From contig CM077011.1 in the NCBI GenBank assembly GCA_039090855.1, forward strand, positions 30,161,001-30,225,000: a stretch of DNA of 64,000 nucleotides. The letters run 5' to 3'. The stretch comes from Macrothele yani (Eukaryota; Arthropoda; Arachnida; Araneae; Macrothelidae). The translations under genes and the position numbers were made by a program. Below are positions 1 through 11,807 of this stretch, piece after piece. The stretch's first letter is position 1. Every line of letters begins with the position of its first letter. Under the pieces are notes generated by a model that had not been told where the DNA came from, ran no database searches, and saw nothing but the letters and a program-made list of their open reading frames with translations.

Positions 1-207
1 CAAAAACAGTTTTCTAGATATTTAACCTACGGTACCGTGTTGCATGATTCAGGAAATCTTTTGCGAAATGTTCTTTTTTTTTTTTTTTTTTTTTTCAATT
101 GATTTAAATTTACTACGTTTTCACAGTGCCTGCCAAAAGTAAAACAACGAAATGAACATAGCTAAAAATGTAATTAACCACCTGATGTCAAACTTCATAG
201 CATAATA

Positions 208-1104
208 CTAGTGTTGTAACGAAAGTAATGCAAAGTGGGCATAACGTTTTTGCTGACTGATAGATGTCGTTTAAATTGAACATATAGGTAGAGTAAGTCT
301 TTCTCTATACATAGGTACTACTCAACATAGTCTCCATCACAAGCGATGCATTTGCGCCACGGTTGAACCCCACTCTCAAATCCTTTTTGAAAAAATTTGG
401 ATGTGGACTGTTGTATCCACTTCTTCACAGCAACTTTCATCTCGTCTGCGTCATTTCCCGGAGACTGTTCTTCATTGGACCGAACAGGTGGAAGTCGGAG
501 GGTGCGAGATATGCGCTGCACGGTGGATGGGGGACCACCAACCAGCCTAATTCTCTGATCGCCTGATTTGTTGACAAAGATGTATGTGGTCTCGCATTGT
601 CATGGTGAATGTGAATCCTTTTCAGATTCTTGTTCAGTCTTTTCCTTCTTATGGCTTCTCTAAGCTTCTTGAGTGTCTCAATGTACCGCTCGCTGATCAC
701 GCTTCAGCCACGTACAGAAAATCAAGGAGAATGACATTGCTGTCATCCCCAAAAACAGTCACTATGTCTTTCTGTGCTGATCGCTGGATTTTGAACTTCT
801 TAGGCCTTGGTGAAGAGATATGACGCCATTCCATGGATTGATTCCTCGTTTCCGGATCGTAAAGATACGCCCACGTTTCATCCCCTGTCACCAGATCGAA
901 AGAAAAAGAGCGTGTCTTCATTGGTTTCAAACGCTTCCAGCAGATCAGAGTAGACTTCCACCCTGCACTCCTTCAAATCCGCAATGAAGAAGAAGGGTTA
1001 CTATAGAGGAAGAGTTACTGTACCAACATGTGTAATTTGAACGACCGTTGCCACTTAATAAAAAAGCTATGCCCACTTTTGAATTACTTTCGGTACAACA
1101 CTCG
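208..1104 (-). mobile_element. mariner element, internally deleted, TA target duplication
   Basis: Terminal inverted repeats of about 38 bp begin CTAGTGTTG on the left and, in reverse complement, CGAGTGTTG on the right, and include the shared string GTGGGCATA. TA lies outside both ends (206-207, 1105-1106). On the minus strand two frames read as mariner transposase: GDETWAYLYDPETR near 860-880 (first catalytic Asp) and HHDNARPHTS then LAPSDFHLFGPMK at 470-610 (second and third Asp, DD34D type). At 897 bp it is shorter than the usual 1.3 kb, and the N-terminal helix-turn-helix part is missing. Frameshifts make it inactive. Confidence 0.85.
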
Positions 1105-1212
1105 TACAATAATGTATGCGCACATTAAAAGTTAGGAAGTACAAAACACGTATAAACAGACAAGCTCATACATCAAATATACAACTCTGAAGTAGGGTAG
1201 GCGTTTTGTATA

Positions 1213-2406
1213 CACTGAAGAGCAATTGAATTAGAGACAGCTGGCGTTATGCAAATCTGGCGCTGTGGGTGGACCTGTAAATGGAAACAACATGACGTAT
1301 GCAGCGATCCGACAATATAAGGAGTGATGCGACGGGAATCAGTAAGAGTCGGACGCAGTATGGGTGAGACGAAGGATCTAAGTGCATTTGATCGTGGGCA
1401 AATTGTCGAGGCCCGAAGAAAGGGTCACTCCATCTCGGAAGTCGTGCAGACACTGGTATTTTCAGGAGCCACTGTGTCACGGGTGCACCGTAAGTACCTC
1501 GAATCCGGTAAAATCATCCATGCAAAGGCCAACTGCCGTGGACAACAGCGTGTGGATGAGCGGGGTCATCGTCGGCTAGCTCGCATTGTAACAGTGGATA
1601 GACGGGCCTCAGTGCAAGGAATCATTCGGCAATTTAACGCTGGTGCACAGAAACATGTAAGCAGCCACACCATCCAGAACCATCTCCTCGCTGTGGGGTA
1701 CAGAAGCCATCGTCCCACGAGGGCACCGCTGATGACCGCACATCACAGGGTGCAAATATTAGCATGGGCGCGGAAACATCACTGGACCCTTGACATGTTG
1801 AAAAATGTTGCCTGGACTGATGAGTCGAGATTCACGTCGGTATATGCGGATGGCAGGATACGAGTACGGCTCAAACCACATGAAGCGATGGATCCTTCTT
1901 GCCAGCAGGGAACTCTTCAAGCTGGTGGGGGTGGCATTCTCGTCTGGGGACTGTTTACGTGGATTGAAATGTTACCCCTGGTACGTGTGACATCGTCCCT
2001 CAAAGGTCAACGTTACCGGGATATCCTGGACGACCATTTGCTCCCGTTTGGGCGTCTTCAACATCCCACTGGGAACCTCATCCTGCAACAAGACAATGCA
2101 GCTCCCGAATGGTTGGATAAACACTACACCGACGTGACCTCGCTTCTTTGGCCAGCTAGGTCACCTGACCTCAATCCCATCGAGCACGTCTGGGATGCCA
2201 TCGAGAGAGATGTTCGAGGCCCTGACCCCTCCATCAAATCTTCGTGAACTGTGGGAGCTTGTTCAGGGGTCGTGGATCCGTATGGCTTCAAAACGCTTCC
2301 GGTGTCTTGTGGAGTCCATGCCGAGACAAATCGCCGCCGTCATCAGGGCGAAAGGTGGTGCTGCACGTTACTTGACAGGTATCTCTAGTTCAATTGATCT
2401 TCAGTG
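1213..2406 (+). mobile_element. Tc1-like element, family 'CACTGAAGAGC'
   Basis: The left end reads CACTGAAGAGCAATTGAATT after a TA. The right end is its complement (CAATTGATCTTCAGTG) followed by TT, probably a mutated TA. About 1194 bp encloses one Tc1 transposase gene. Two other copies of the family lie at 18799-20006 and 52856-54077, both in the opposite orientation. Confidence 0.88.
1360..2374 (+). pseudogene. Tc1-family transposase, degraded
   Basis: Cut-and-paste DDE transposase. ATG at 1360 (MGETKDLSAF) matches the start implied by the other copies; an in-frame ATG at 1327 is also possible. The paired helix-turn-helix region (RGQIVEARRKGHSISE, then SSHTIQNHLLAVGYRSHRP) precedes catalytic TDESRF, QQDNA and SPDLNPIEHVWD. 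Compared with the sister copies, about eight residues (CHRSRIVS) are deleted after QQDNA. A frameshift near 2200 moves the C-terminus (NLRELWELVQGSW... MPRQIAAVIRAKGGA) into another frame. The stop expected at 2372-2374 reads TTG. It is clearly dead. Confidence 0.85.
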
Positions 2407-2547
2407 TTCAAAGCGTATAATCAGCTCTAGTGTTTTTCGTATTTTGAAGATTGCTTTGTGTTCTTGATCAAAAGCTCTTGTTGAGCATATAATTAAATAA
2501 GTAACTAATTGAAATAACTGCTAGATCTATGAGAACAGAAATTTGTC

Positions 2548-2632
2548 GGTGACGACGATGGAATCTGCGACTTCTCGCTCCGGAGCCAGTTGTTCTAACC
2601 GACTAAACTACACCGACGGAATGTATGGCTGC
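2548..2632 (-). repeat. possible tRNA-like (SINE head) remnant
   Basis: On the minus strand the sequence begins GTCGGTGTAGTTTAGTCGG, which resembles a tRNA D-arm / A box. About 50 bp later a poor B-box-like stretch (GCAGATTCCATC) follows. No tail or target duplication is visible. This is a weak call based on the A-box look only. Confidence 0.3.
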
Positions 2633-2901
2633 ACATTTGTCGCTTTGACTCGTGCTTCATATCTGTAGTACAGCATAGGTCATAGAAATAAACTTACATA
2701 ATAGTTTCACCTAACTATAAAAGTTTCACCTAATTCATATAAGATATAATATCAATCACCTTTTCGTAGTATGCAGTTAACAGAAGCAATCAACAAATCA
2801 TCTGACGATAATATCAACACTCTGTAAAATCTCCTCACCACTCTACTATTTGCTCTCGACGGCACTTTATTTACATTGACCAACTGTCAGCGTTGCCAAA
2901 A

Positions 2902-4214
2902 GGGTATCGTTCATTTGATCGAAAGGTCTCTTGACCGAAAATCACTTGATCGAAAGATACATTTCACCTAAGGGTCACTTGATCGAAAAATTCATTTCAC
3001 CGAAGGATTACTTTACCTAAAAGTTCATTATATCGAAAGAACATTTCACCGAATGGTCAGCTTATCGAAAACTTAAGATTTTACTGTTAGAAATGTGTTG
3101 GAGTGTGGTGCGGGATTTTTGAAAAACTGGCCACCCAAACATTATCGGATTGTATAAAAAATACACTTTTAATTTCTATGAAACACCTCCCCATTAGTAG
3201 GTTTTTCGAAATATTACATTAATTATAAGGCCTAGATCTGTGCCCTTTTTCAAATTTTAATCCTCCGAGCTCATAAGGGTTACATAGCAAATTAAGTAAA
3301 CAATGTTTCACTTTTACTCAACCACAAAACGATTTTTTGACCGTATAAGCACAGGCCAAAAATAACAGATTTTAACCCTACTCATATTCATAAGCATTGC
3401 ATAAAATGAAAAGTAACTTTTTATGTAAACCTTATGAACATGAGCACGCACGGTTAATATTTGCAAAAAAGCCCTAAGCCGAGACCTAGGTCCCTAAAAT
3501 TGATTATTTTTGCCTGAAAAAATGTGCAACATTATTAACTTGACTTTTTATGTAACCCTTATGAACATGAGTTCGCACGATTGAAATTGGGTAAAGAGGC
3601 CTAATCCAAGGCCGAGTGATCTAAAATTGATTATTTTTGCCTGAAATAATATGCAACATTATTAATTTTGCTTTTTATGTATGTAAATCTTATGAACATA
3701 AATGGAATACGGGATCACACCATACAGTACAAATTTTGAAGATGACAATCCGTTGTTTTGGTGTAAATATGACAAGGATTTAAATTATGAACATGATTAA
3801 AATTTGCTAAAAAAGCTTAAGCCGAGACCTATTGTCTTTAAAAAAATATATTTGTCTTAAAACTAAATCTTTGTATTCTCTGTGACACGGAGAAATCAAA
3901 ACTGCAATTTGAGTATAATTCCCTAACGTTTCGGTTGTCTGTCTGCCGAACTTGCACTATGCTTCAACAGATCCTGTAATGAAATCCAAAGTTTTCGATA
4001 AACTGACCTTTCGGTGAAATGATCTTTCGATAAAATGAATTTTTAGGTAAAGAGACCTTTCGGTGAAATGAACTTTTCGATAAAGTGATCCTTCGGTGAA
4101 ATGAACTTTTCCATCAAGTGATCTTTTGGTGAAACAATCTTTTCGGTGAAGCGATTTTCGGTCAAGTGAACCTTCAGTGAAGTAAACGTCGCATCGGGCA
4201 AATGAACCAGACCC
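2902..4214. mobile_element. Foldback-like element with subrepeat-bearing long TIRs and 9-bp TSD
   Basis: TTGCCAAAA occurs directly on both sides (2893-2901 and 4215-4223), a perfect 9-bp target duplication. The terminal arms (about 2902-3075 and 3987-4214) are inverted and built from degenerate roughly 15-bp units such as TTTCGGTGAAATGA and CTTTCGATAAAATGA. The middle holds a diverged tandem repeat of about 126 bp in which TTTTATGTAA...CTTATGAACAT recurs near 3418, 3545 and 3669. There is no coding sequence. Long modular inverted arms plus a 9-bp duplication are hallmarks of Foldback (FB) elements. Mobilisation by a MULE-type transposase is inference. Confidence 0.75.
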
Positions 4215-4249
4215 TTGCCAAAACGTACTAGGAAAGTCGGAAAAGTAAT

Positions 4250-4479
4250 TTTTTTTTTTTTATTTTTATTTTGATTGGAAATTTAACGACCACCGTGAGC
4301 AACTCAACGGGCTATAAGCAGTTGCCCGTCCCTAATTTAGGGCCACTGGTTTCAGGGAAAGGAGAGAGCCAGTGCCGTAAGACAAACACAACATCCATGC
4401 CTCACCGGGATTCGAACCCGGACCCCTTTCGGACGAATGATCAGAGGCCATCGCTTACTCCACTGCGCCACCGGGGCGG
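4250..4479 (-). mobile_element. tRNA-derived SINE, family 1
   Basis: Read on the minus strand, the element starts GCCGCCCCGGTGGCGCAGTG (A box), has B box GGGTTCGAATCCCGG about 55 bp later, then a body (GGCACTGGCTCTCTCC... CTTATAGCC...) and ends in an A tail (the T run at 4250-4262). GGAAAAGTAAT flanks both sides (4239-4249 and 4481-4491), an 11-bp target duplication. The head is most like a class II (Leu/Ser) tRNA. Other copies are at 11808, 35431, 55307 and 56871, with fragments at 41775, 58651, 59430 and 59674. Confidence 0.9.
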
Positions 4480-4569
4480 CGGAAAAGTAATGTGCCGTTC
4501 AGTAGGAAAATCTAACGGAGAGGTAACAAAATTTACATTAGAATTCGGGCTCAATAAGAGATATACGTC

Positions 4570-5345
4570 CCACAATATGCAATGTGACCTCAGGCAATGA
4601 TAGATTGGCACCTATGTGTTGTACCCCTGAGTAAGATGAGCCAGCGAGTTGGAAGAAAATAATTTCCACTGGAGAATGAGAGCCGTCTCGAAACCAACAG
4701 CATTCTCTGAGAGGACAGGGGCGCGTCAATACTCCTTCCTATGGTATCCCACAGATTCTCAATGGGATTGAGATCTGGAGAAAATTCGGAGCACTTCATT
4801 CGCTGCATATTTTGTTCAAGATAAGGGCAAATGTTAGTTTTGCTGGGACGTACGTTATCAACCATTGGATGAAATACAGACCAACTATACCGGAGTACAA
4901 CCTGATAGCATTGGAGAATCTCTTCTAGGTAGTCATAAAATATTAGAAAAGTCGTGAGGTTTGGTACTCTCACCCAGTGGGAAAACATACTTTGTCACAC
5001 TCTACCACGAAAAGCTTTTCTTTTGGTGGTAGTATGAAACGTTTAGCAGGTGTTTCAGCATCAGACTAATAACAGTCTACTGCTGATTCCAGAGAGGAAA
5101 GCAACTCGTCCGCGAACATGACATTACTTCACAGTTTTCTTTAGTCGCTATGATCGTCACACATTCTCAAAAGCGCGCTCCTGTAGTTTGTCCCCTAATA
5201 TCAAACGTACAGCAGTTTTACGGGCATATTGTATACAAACATGGAGCCTTCTGGCCACATTAGAGATTGATGTTTCGATTCCTCGCTATGCAACCTACTT
5301 GTGCCTGAGATCCTGAGAATTGTGCATAGCATCTATAACGAATGG
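4570..5345 (-). pseudogene. Tc1-like transposase remnant
   Basis: The minus strand carries FSPDLNPIENLWDTIGRS near 4720-4790, the third-catalytic-residue motif of Tc1 transposases, preceded by a diverged segment (DNVRPSKTNICPY). Upstream sequence to about 5345 looks like the frame-disrupted N-terminal half. No terminal repeats could be placed, so both limits are approximate. Confidence 0.65.
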
Positions 5346-5395
5346 AGCTATCCAATAGTAAAAAAAAATTTGTTAGCTATAAAATCATAGCATTA

Positions 5396-5660
5396 ATTGT
5401 GATGTATACTCTAAATTAACTTTCATTTTTAGTTGCTTTCTCTATGTAAATTTGAGTACATTCTATTTTAGGGTTTTCAACCTTAACATTATATCTTCTC
5501 TCTCGCGAAATGAGGTTGGCAACAATTCTGAGCTCAGAGAGCGTGACGTATGCATGTTGACAGATAATAACTAGAGATACGTAGTGTTGTAGCAGCAGCC
5601 AAAATTATGGTGTCGTGGTGGGATGTTATAATCGTGGAAGCTGCGTTTCCTGAAACTGCT
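5396..5660. mobile_element. LTR-like fragment related to the solo LTR at 12654
   Basis: The stretch from GTATACTCTAAATTAAC through TTTCAACCTTAACATTAT to GAGGTTGGCAACAATTCTGAG is a diverged match to the solo LTR at 12654-13168, in the same order. The 3' part is missing. It abuts a mariner element on the right. Confidence 0.5.
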
Positions 5661-5697
5661 TTACCTGATGGTTGCGTATTGGAGTGGTGTTGCTATA

Positions 5698-7015
5698 CAC
5701 AGGGTGAGTCGAAAGTTTTTCAATATTTGGATAAGTTTATGTCTTCGTACGTACCTTTACGACGAAAGCTGACTAGCATTCAAAGTATAGGCCATCGTGT
5801 TGCACCGTCTTGAGCCATCTGTCTGCCAGTTCTTCGATTCCACGGCGGTAGCAGTTCTTGTCCTCCGAGGCGAAGAACTCCTTCACCCAAGCTGCCAACT
5901 CCTCTTGGTTGTTGAAGTGCCACCCACGAAGGAAGTGGGCCATGGACCGGAACAAGTAATAATCCGACGGGGAAAGGTCCGGAGAGTAGGCTGGGTGTGA
6001 CATCAGTTCAATACCCTCAAGTTCCTGGAGTTTTGCCCGGGACGTTCGTGTGGTATGGGGCCGAACGTTGTCGTGCTGTAGGAGAGCGCACTTTCTGTTC
6101 ACCAGTGCCGGGAACTTCTCCTCCAAAACGGCATGCATCCGCTCCAGCTGTTCAGAGTAGAGGTTGGAGTTGATGGTCCGACCGTCTGGAACAAATTTGT
6201 AATGGATTATCACCCCGAAATTCCACCAGACGAAGAGCATCACTTTGTGCTCGAAGCGCTGAAGTTTGGCAACAGGTTCTGCAAGCTGGCCCTGGCTCAA
6301 CCACTGCCGTTGTGTTTTAGAATTACGGAAATAGACCCACTTTTCATCGCATGTAACAATTTTCTTAATGAAAAGTACATCGCGAGAGTTTTCTAGGAGT
6401 TTCGTGCACACTTCCACTCGGCGGTTTGCTTCAGCTGGCGTCAGTTCGTGAGGGACAATGCGGCAGCTCCTGTAGACCTTGCCGAGGTCCTGAAGGTGAC
6501 GAACCGCGGTGTCCTGTGATATGTCCAGCTCGCCTCATAATTTCCAAGTACTGGTTGTAGGATTTGCCTCTACGGCCTGGCGCACTTCCTCCAAATCCAC
6601 GGTTCGCGGCCTACCTGACGTTGGCTGATCGTCGAGGTGAGCGAAATTTCTTAAACCATCTGACATTGGCTGTCACCTGAGCGAAATTTCTTGAACCATC
6701 TGGTTGCGGCGTTGTGGTCCATGGAACCTTCTCCTTTCGCATGACAAATGTTTCGTGTTGCTTGAGCAGCGTTATGGCGGAATTCAAACTCGTGAAAGCA
6801 AAAGTTTCCTAATTAGCCGGTTCTGGCTGTTCATCTTTTAGGCATACCAACCACAGACAGAACGACGACATGCAATGCTGTTCACACCAGCGATTACCAG
6901 TTTTATCCCTTTCGACTGACTGCAGTCCGCAACTTTAACTAGTTTAAACACGTGACATACCCTCCGCAGCACACGCGTTTATGCAAATATTGCAAAACTT
7001 TCGACTCACCCTCTG
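5698..7015 (-). mobile_element. mariner element, full length, TA target duplication
   Basis: The inverted termini are CACAGGGTGAGTCGAAAG on the left and, reverse complemented, CAGAGGGTGAGTCGAAAG on the right. They are about 34 bp long, with TA outside each (5696-5697, 7016-7017). The 1318-bp length is standard for mariner. A detached copy of the same terminal repeat is at 37821-37855. Confidence 0.9.
5773..6535 (-). pseudogene. mariner transposase, N-terminus frame-broken
   Basis: An open frame of about 250 codons runs from near 6535 to 5773. It starts in the second helix-turn-helix motif (LDISQDTAVRHLQDLGKVY), continues through HELTPAEANRRVEVC, CDEKWVYF (Asp 1), LQHDNVRPHT (Asp 2) and YSPDLSPSDYYLFRSM (Asp 3), and ends HDGLYFEC. 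The DD34D residues are all present. A stop upstream of LDIS and further frame breaks over 6536-6900 remove the first DNA-binding domain, so no functional start is visible. A catalytically plausible core with a dead 5' end suggests a moderately young copy. Confidence 0.88.
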
Positions 7016-7160
7016 TATATTTAACATTTGGATTGAATCTGGTTTCCTGCTTACTAACTTTAGTTAATAAATTTTGAGGTATCCCTACTATTGATATTAG
7101 TTCCTCAAGTATTTTAGAATATGCAAGTATAGAGTCCATATACGATACTGATGTACTATA

Positions 7161-8523
7161 CCGTGCAAATTACTTGGGACAAGCTATTTTATTCCAGAAT
7201 TGTAATGTGATCGCCAGTTGATGTCGGAAACCCACATAAACCGGTTTTATCAGCTGTGAGGTGGTGTGACGGTTAGAACTTGATAGCAAGAATGTGGTTT
7301 GACCGGTTTTGAACAGGAAATAGGCACTACAGCTTCAGGTGTGAGCTTTCGTGCGTGACACGTGGATGTTAGTTTTTGCTCTCTGTGAGTACGTGTTGCT
7401 CTCGTGTATTGTAAAATAGATATTTCCCCAAGGAAGCGTGCAAAAATAATTGCTCTGAAGGATCACACTCCTATAACAGTGAGAGATATCGCTTCTGCAG
7501 TTCGTGTAGGCAAATCAAGTGTATCAAGACTGTTTACGCGATACAATGCATCTGGATCATCGTCTCCAAAAAGGAGAGGTAAATGTGGAAGAAAACGAAA
7601 AACAACTCCACGAACCGATAAATATCTAATCAGAAATAGTAAAATGAATAAAAAAAAAAGGACCGACCTTCAAAGAGATTTATTGGCTAGTGGTTGTGAT
7701 GTCAGTGATTCAACTGTACGCCGTAGGCTTCTGGAAGTTGGCTGGAAGGGAAGAAGACCAACGAAAAAACAATATTTGAATGCGAAAATGAAGATAAAAC
7801 GTTTAGCATGGGCCAAAAAATATAAATCATGGACTGCTGACGACTGGAAAAAGGTAATTTTCAGTGATGAAACTCATTTATTTGTGCAAGGTTACCAAGC
7901 AAATGTCGTTAGATGAAGCAACTGTGAACCCTTAAGACCTGAGCATATCAAACAAACTGTAAAACACCCTCTGAAACAGATGTTGTTGTTGTTTTTTTTT
8001 ACATCAAATGGCACTGGAAGCTTAGTTCCTGTTCAAGGTATGATGAATTCAGCCAAGTACGTAGAAATATTACAACGTAGGATTGTTCCATTCTTGCAAA
8101 CTTTTGACGGGACATTTCAACATGACTTGGCCCCATGTCACAATTCGAAATTGGTCAAGAATTGCATGCTGGAAAATCAATTTCATTTGCTTGATTGGCC
8201 TGGAAATTTACCAGACTTAAATCCCATAGAAAACTTGTGGAATATTTTGAAGAGACGTTTAGGTAAAATGGACTGTTCAACCAAAGAACGCGTGATAACA
8301 AATGCTATAAAAGTGTGGTTCCACGATTATGAAGTCAAAAATAAGTGTACTCAATTAGTGGGGTCAATGCCAAAACAAATTCAAGAGGTCATTTCTGCTA
8401 AAGCAGGACATACTTCATACTAATACAGGTATTCATCAGTGTATATCAAGGCATAGAATGATATAAAGGCATAGTTTTGGAAAAAAGAGTGATTTTTTAC
8501 TTTGTCCCAATTAATTTGCACAT
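7161..8523 (+). mobile_element. Tc1-like element, nearly intact
   Basis: The inverted ends share GTGCAAATTA.TTGGGACAA (left from 7163, right ending about 8521), each flanked by TATA (7157-7160 and 8524-8527). One gene occupies most of the interior on the plus strand. A 40-bp piece of the same gene is duplicated just outside, at 8871-8912. Confidence 0.88.
7404..8423 (+). pseudogene. Tc1 transposase, single internal stop
   Basis: One continuous reading frame of 340 codons is broken only by a TGA at 7914-7916. It contains a helix-turn-helix N-terminus (PRKRAKIIALKDHTPITVRD), a basic linker (SSPKRRGKCGRKRK), a second HTH (DVSDSTVRRRLLEVGW), FSDETHLF (Asp 1), FQHDLAPCHNSK (Asp 2) and GNLPDLNPIENLWNILKRR (Glu of DD34E), and it ends with AGHTSY and a TAA. 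The expected start is GTG (7404), not ATG, and an upstream in-frame stop lies at 7386. The transposase is therefore lost through a start change and one nonsense codon. It is the best preserved Tc1 gene in the window. Confidence 0.88.
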
Positions 8524-8836
8524 TATAGTAACAAAAGAGTTAAGAGTAAATAAGACTTCCTGAAACTTAATTTGAGTGACTTTTGTTTCACGCCAAGATA
8601 GAATAAATAAGTGTTCTCGAGACTACACACGTTTCAAATAGTTAAGAATGGTACATAATCTACAATGGAATATTTGCTGTTAAAGGATTGTACGTTTAAT
8701 TTTGTCTTGCTTTAAAACAAAGCTTAACTTAGCTTTGTGGTCTAAGTCTTAGTGAATTAAATGTCTCTTTCCAGGATTAATCTCAGTCGTTCTTATCGTT
8801 ACTGAAAATCTTAACTACACATAAATAACACTTTCA

Positions 8837-8872
8837 TGTAACGGTCAAAGTTCAACAACTTTGACCGTTACA
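8837..8872. repeat. perfect short inverted repeat (hairpin)
   Basis: Two perfect 16-bp arms (TGTAACGGTCAAAGTT and its complement) are separated by only CAAC. The right arm runs directly into a duplicated Tc1 fragment at 8871-8912 (TTTATTGGCTAGTGGTTGTG...), whose source lies at about 7679-7720. Confidence 0.9.
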
Positions 8873-11560
8873 TTTATTGGCTAGTGGTTGTGATGTTAGT
8901 GATTCAACTGAATGCTACTTACAAAATCCATGTCCTTTGCATTTGTATCCAAGCATGTCACTATGATCATCAACAAGTCGTTCGTAACTCAATAACCTGA
9001 ACAGAACTCAGTCAGTGATGTCTCACGATAGATTTAGACGCTTCTCATTCTTCGAATATAATCCGTTCACTCAATACAATCAGCTCATATCAACATAAAA
9101 GAATTGATCTCTGCTCTCTGCTCATATCAACATCGCACATCAATCATATCAATGTTGTTCCCTGAGCACTGAGGAGCTCTTATCTCAGAATACATTATTA
9201 ACGTTGGTTGTTCCTTGATTCGCTGTTGAGTTGCCACAAATTACCATTTCATCGGGAGAAACTTCATGACGTTAAGTCAGAAAATATTTAACGAGGAGAA
9301 ACGTAATTTAACATGAGAACACAAAAACTCAAAGGGAAAGTCAAATTAGAGGTATGCGCCACATAAAATTACCTACAGAACCTAGGGAGTTGTCAGAAGA
9401 AAAAAAAAACAACCTAACTTACGCCACCTAGCGGAGAATTCTTGCATCAGGAATGCTGGAGAAGGCACGGAAAAGCTTAATCATTCCTACAGTAATAGAA
9501 TCCCAATGATATTTTTTTAGGAACACATATAGTTTCAATGCATCGCTACGCAATCTACTTGAAAGGTACGGAATGAAAATCAGAGAGCACATGGTACATG
9601 TTGACCATGTCTAATTTAGCTAGTGAGTGTTCAAGGAAATTTTGTGAACGCAGAAAACGTTGAATTGAACATGCGCCACCTAGGGGAAGTATCTTACATT
9701 AAAAAAGGTGCCCAGGGAAACATTCCAATTTTCTATCTTTTTGTGCAGCAAACTGAGTGGCAATATAAAAATATAATAATAGACTAACATTTATTGGCCT
9801 GTGAAAAAAATGAATACAAAACGTTCTTCACGGCCAAGCGCTTCGAACCAAGAAATTATTTTTTAATTGAATTTTTAGAAGCGGAGACATTATCTAATGC
9901 GTGCGCCCCTTGTGGAAGAATTATGCATTAAGAAAACCCAGAGAATGTAAGTGAACTGTATTTTAGAGCCGAGGCCATATGATTGAAAAATAGTTTTTCC
10001 AAATACCAGTTGTAATGCCCTCGCACCTTTTTGTACACTTAGGTGAGACATGATCAGCTTAAAATTCAGCGAGAGCCATCACACATGAGTTGGATTGGTT
10101 CGTCTCCTCTGCGGCAGGATGACGTTAGTTTCTCTTTCTTTAAGATATCTGAGAAAGCAACTTATTTTCTCAAAGTCGGCCCGTGTACTGTAATAAGATG
10201 TCAAGTCTCTTTTTGCAACTTAACAGTGAATTTTAATGGTTGCGATACGAATAATCATTTCGAATTCCGTGCTTTTCGTTTCGTCAGCGAATGAAGAAAC
10301 TTAAGCAGATATTTTCTCTGCGGTCCCTTAAGCTCTTAACAAAACGGATCATCGTCCACTCGTTAGAGTGGCGAGTACTTTTCCTCCGTACTCCGCTTTC
10401 CGCGTCAGAGAAAAAAATAAAAATAAAATAAAATTCCACCCGCTGGCTGTAAGTGCCTGGTCAACTTAATACGTCTTCTCTGACCAAGAACTACAAACGT
10501 TCGTCCTTGACGCAGACCGAGCAACCAGTGCCCCTTTTTCCTTCAAACAATACTTGCATATCTTTTCGAAGCCCATGGTGGAATTAATCTCTCTACTTAG
10601 GCGTATTTGAAGACTAATCATTTTCTTTTCTCATCCGTTCTGCATCCACTGACACGAAAGCAACAAACACGCGCTGACAACATTAACATATCGCATTTAG
10701 AAATGCACATTAGCGTATGCCACTGTTCTACCGAGCCCATTTTCACTCGGTGATATACATTGTTATCAAATATATAAGAGTTTATAATCCCTTTCTGCTT
10801 GGCGCCACCTATATCGGGAACATTTCTGTCCTCTTGGGCGTTGCAGAAAATTGCTCAAAACTCAGATACCACCTGTTCACAAAAACGAATATTAAAGCAT
10901 ATTTAAATACGAACGGGGTCTGAAAATCCTACACCATATTTAGGAGCAGATATATCAATAAAACAATTTATACTTAAACGCCCCTAGCGGGAAAACTGTG
11001 TATAATTTAAAAGAGAAAACGTTCTCAACCTCCAAAATAAATTTGGAATTGTGGACGTCTTTGCTTTAGAGGTCGCATTCGAAAAATTCTTTTCCCATGG
11101 AGTTTTTATAGTGGGAGTTATCCTGCTATTAAAAATACTTGCGCATATGTTCTGTTTTTCAGGATTCACATTTTTGCTGTTAGGGTGCGTCAGTGTGTAC
11201 TTCTATTTTTAAGAGTATCTTCGATTCAAGAAATCAGTTAAAAGTTCTCTTCCTGGTAGGATACCGTACACTAGGAACAATATTTTACACCCATTTTTTG
11301 TTGCCGGGGAGAATATTGTTTCTAGCGTACCGTTGTTCACCAACCGTACACTAGGAACAATATTTTACACCCATTTTTTGTTGTCTGGAGGAGGGGTCGT
11401 AAAGTTATATCACATTTTCATGCATCTCCCTCTTCTAAGCGTTCTATTTAAAAATTCATATTTGCTTTGAGCGGCTGTAAGCACAACCATGTGTACTTGG
11501 TTTAATAAATACAAAATACAGCACATGCAATTAAATTAATCCTTAACAGAGAAATATGAT
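8873..11560. other. non-coding stretch with dispersed degenerate repeats (family B)
   Basis: After the short Tc1 fragment (to 8912) I see no convincing gene. Motifs of the form CGCCACCTAGSGGA recur at about 9423, 9670 and 9901, and ACGCCCCTAGCGGGAAAAC at about 10978, each with nearby 'agcagagatat'-like text. This is the same family B seen at 32460-32660 and 37860-38570. A 41-bp string starting ACCGTACACTAGGAACAATA is present at 11263-11303 and again at 11343-11383. 10000-10720 looks like unique DNA. Confidence 0.5.
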
Positions 11561-11807
11561 GAGAATATACAGGGGTTGTACAAAATAATGTGAACACCAT
11601 GATTGTAGAGGATAATGCTATTTGCATAGGGTACACTGAAAAAGAAAAAAACGTTGTGATTACCGTTTATGTATCTTTTCTTTACGTATATTCTCTAGGT
11701 TGTATGCCAGTGTAGTGCAAGTTGTGTTCACCAACCGTTCGTATGAGCGGTCGGTGAAATGGGTGACCTGTCAAACTTCTAAGGAGGACAAATCGTGGAA
11801 ACCCATT

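Noticed and set aside
2902..4214. Helitron
   Set aside because: Long inverted arms and a 9-bp target duplication are incompatible with Helitron insertion, and no terminal CTRR hairpin is seen.
4386..4479. tRNA gene on the minus strand (A and B boxes)
   Set aside because: Followed by the SINE body and an A tail, flanked by a target duplication, and repeated many times. It is a SINE head, not a tRNA gene.
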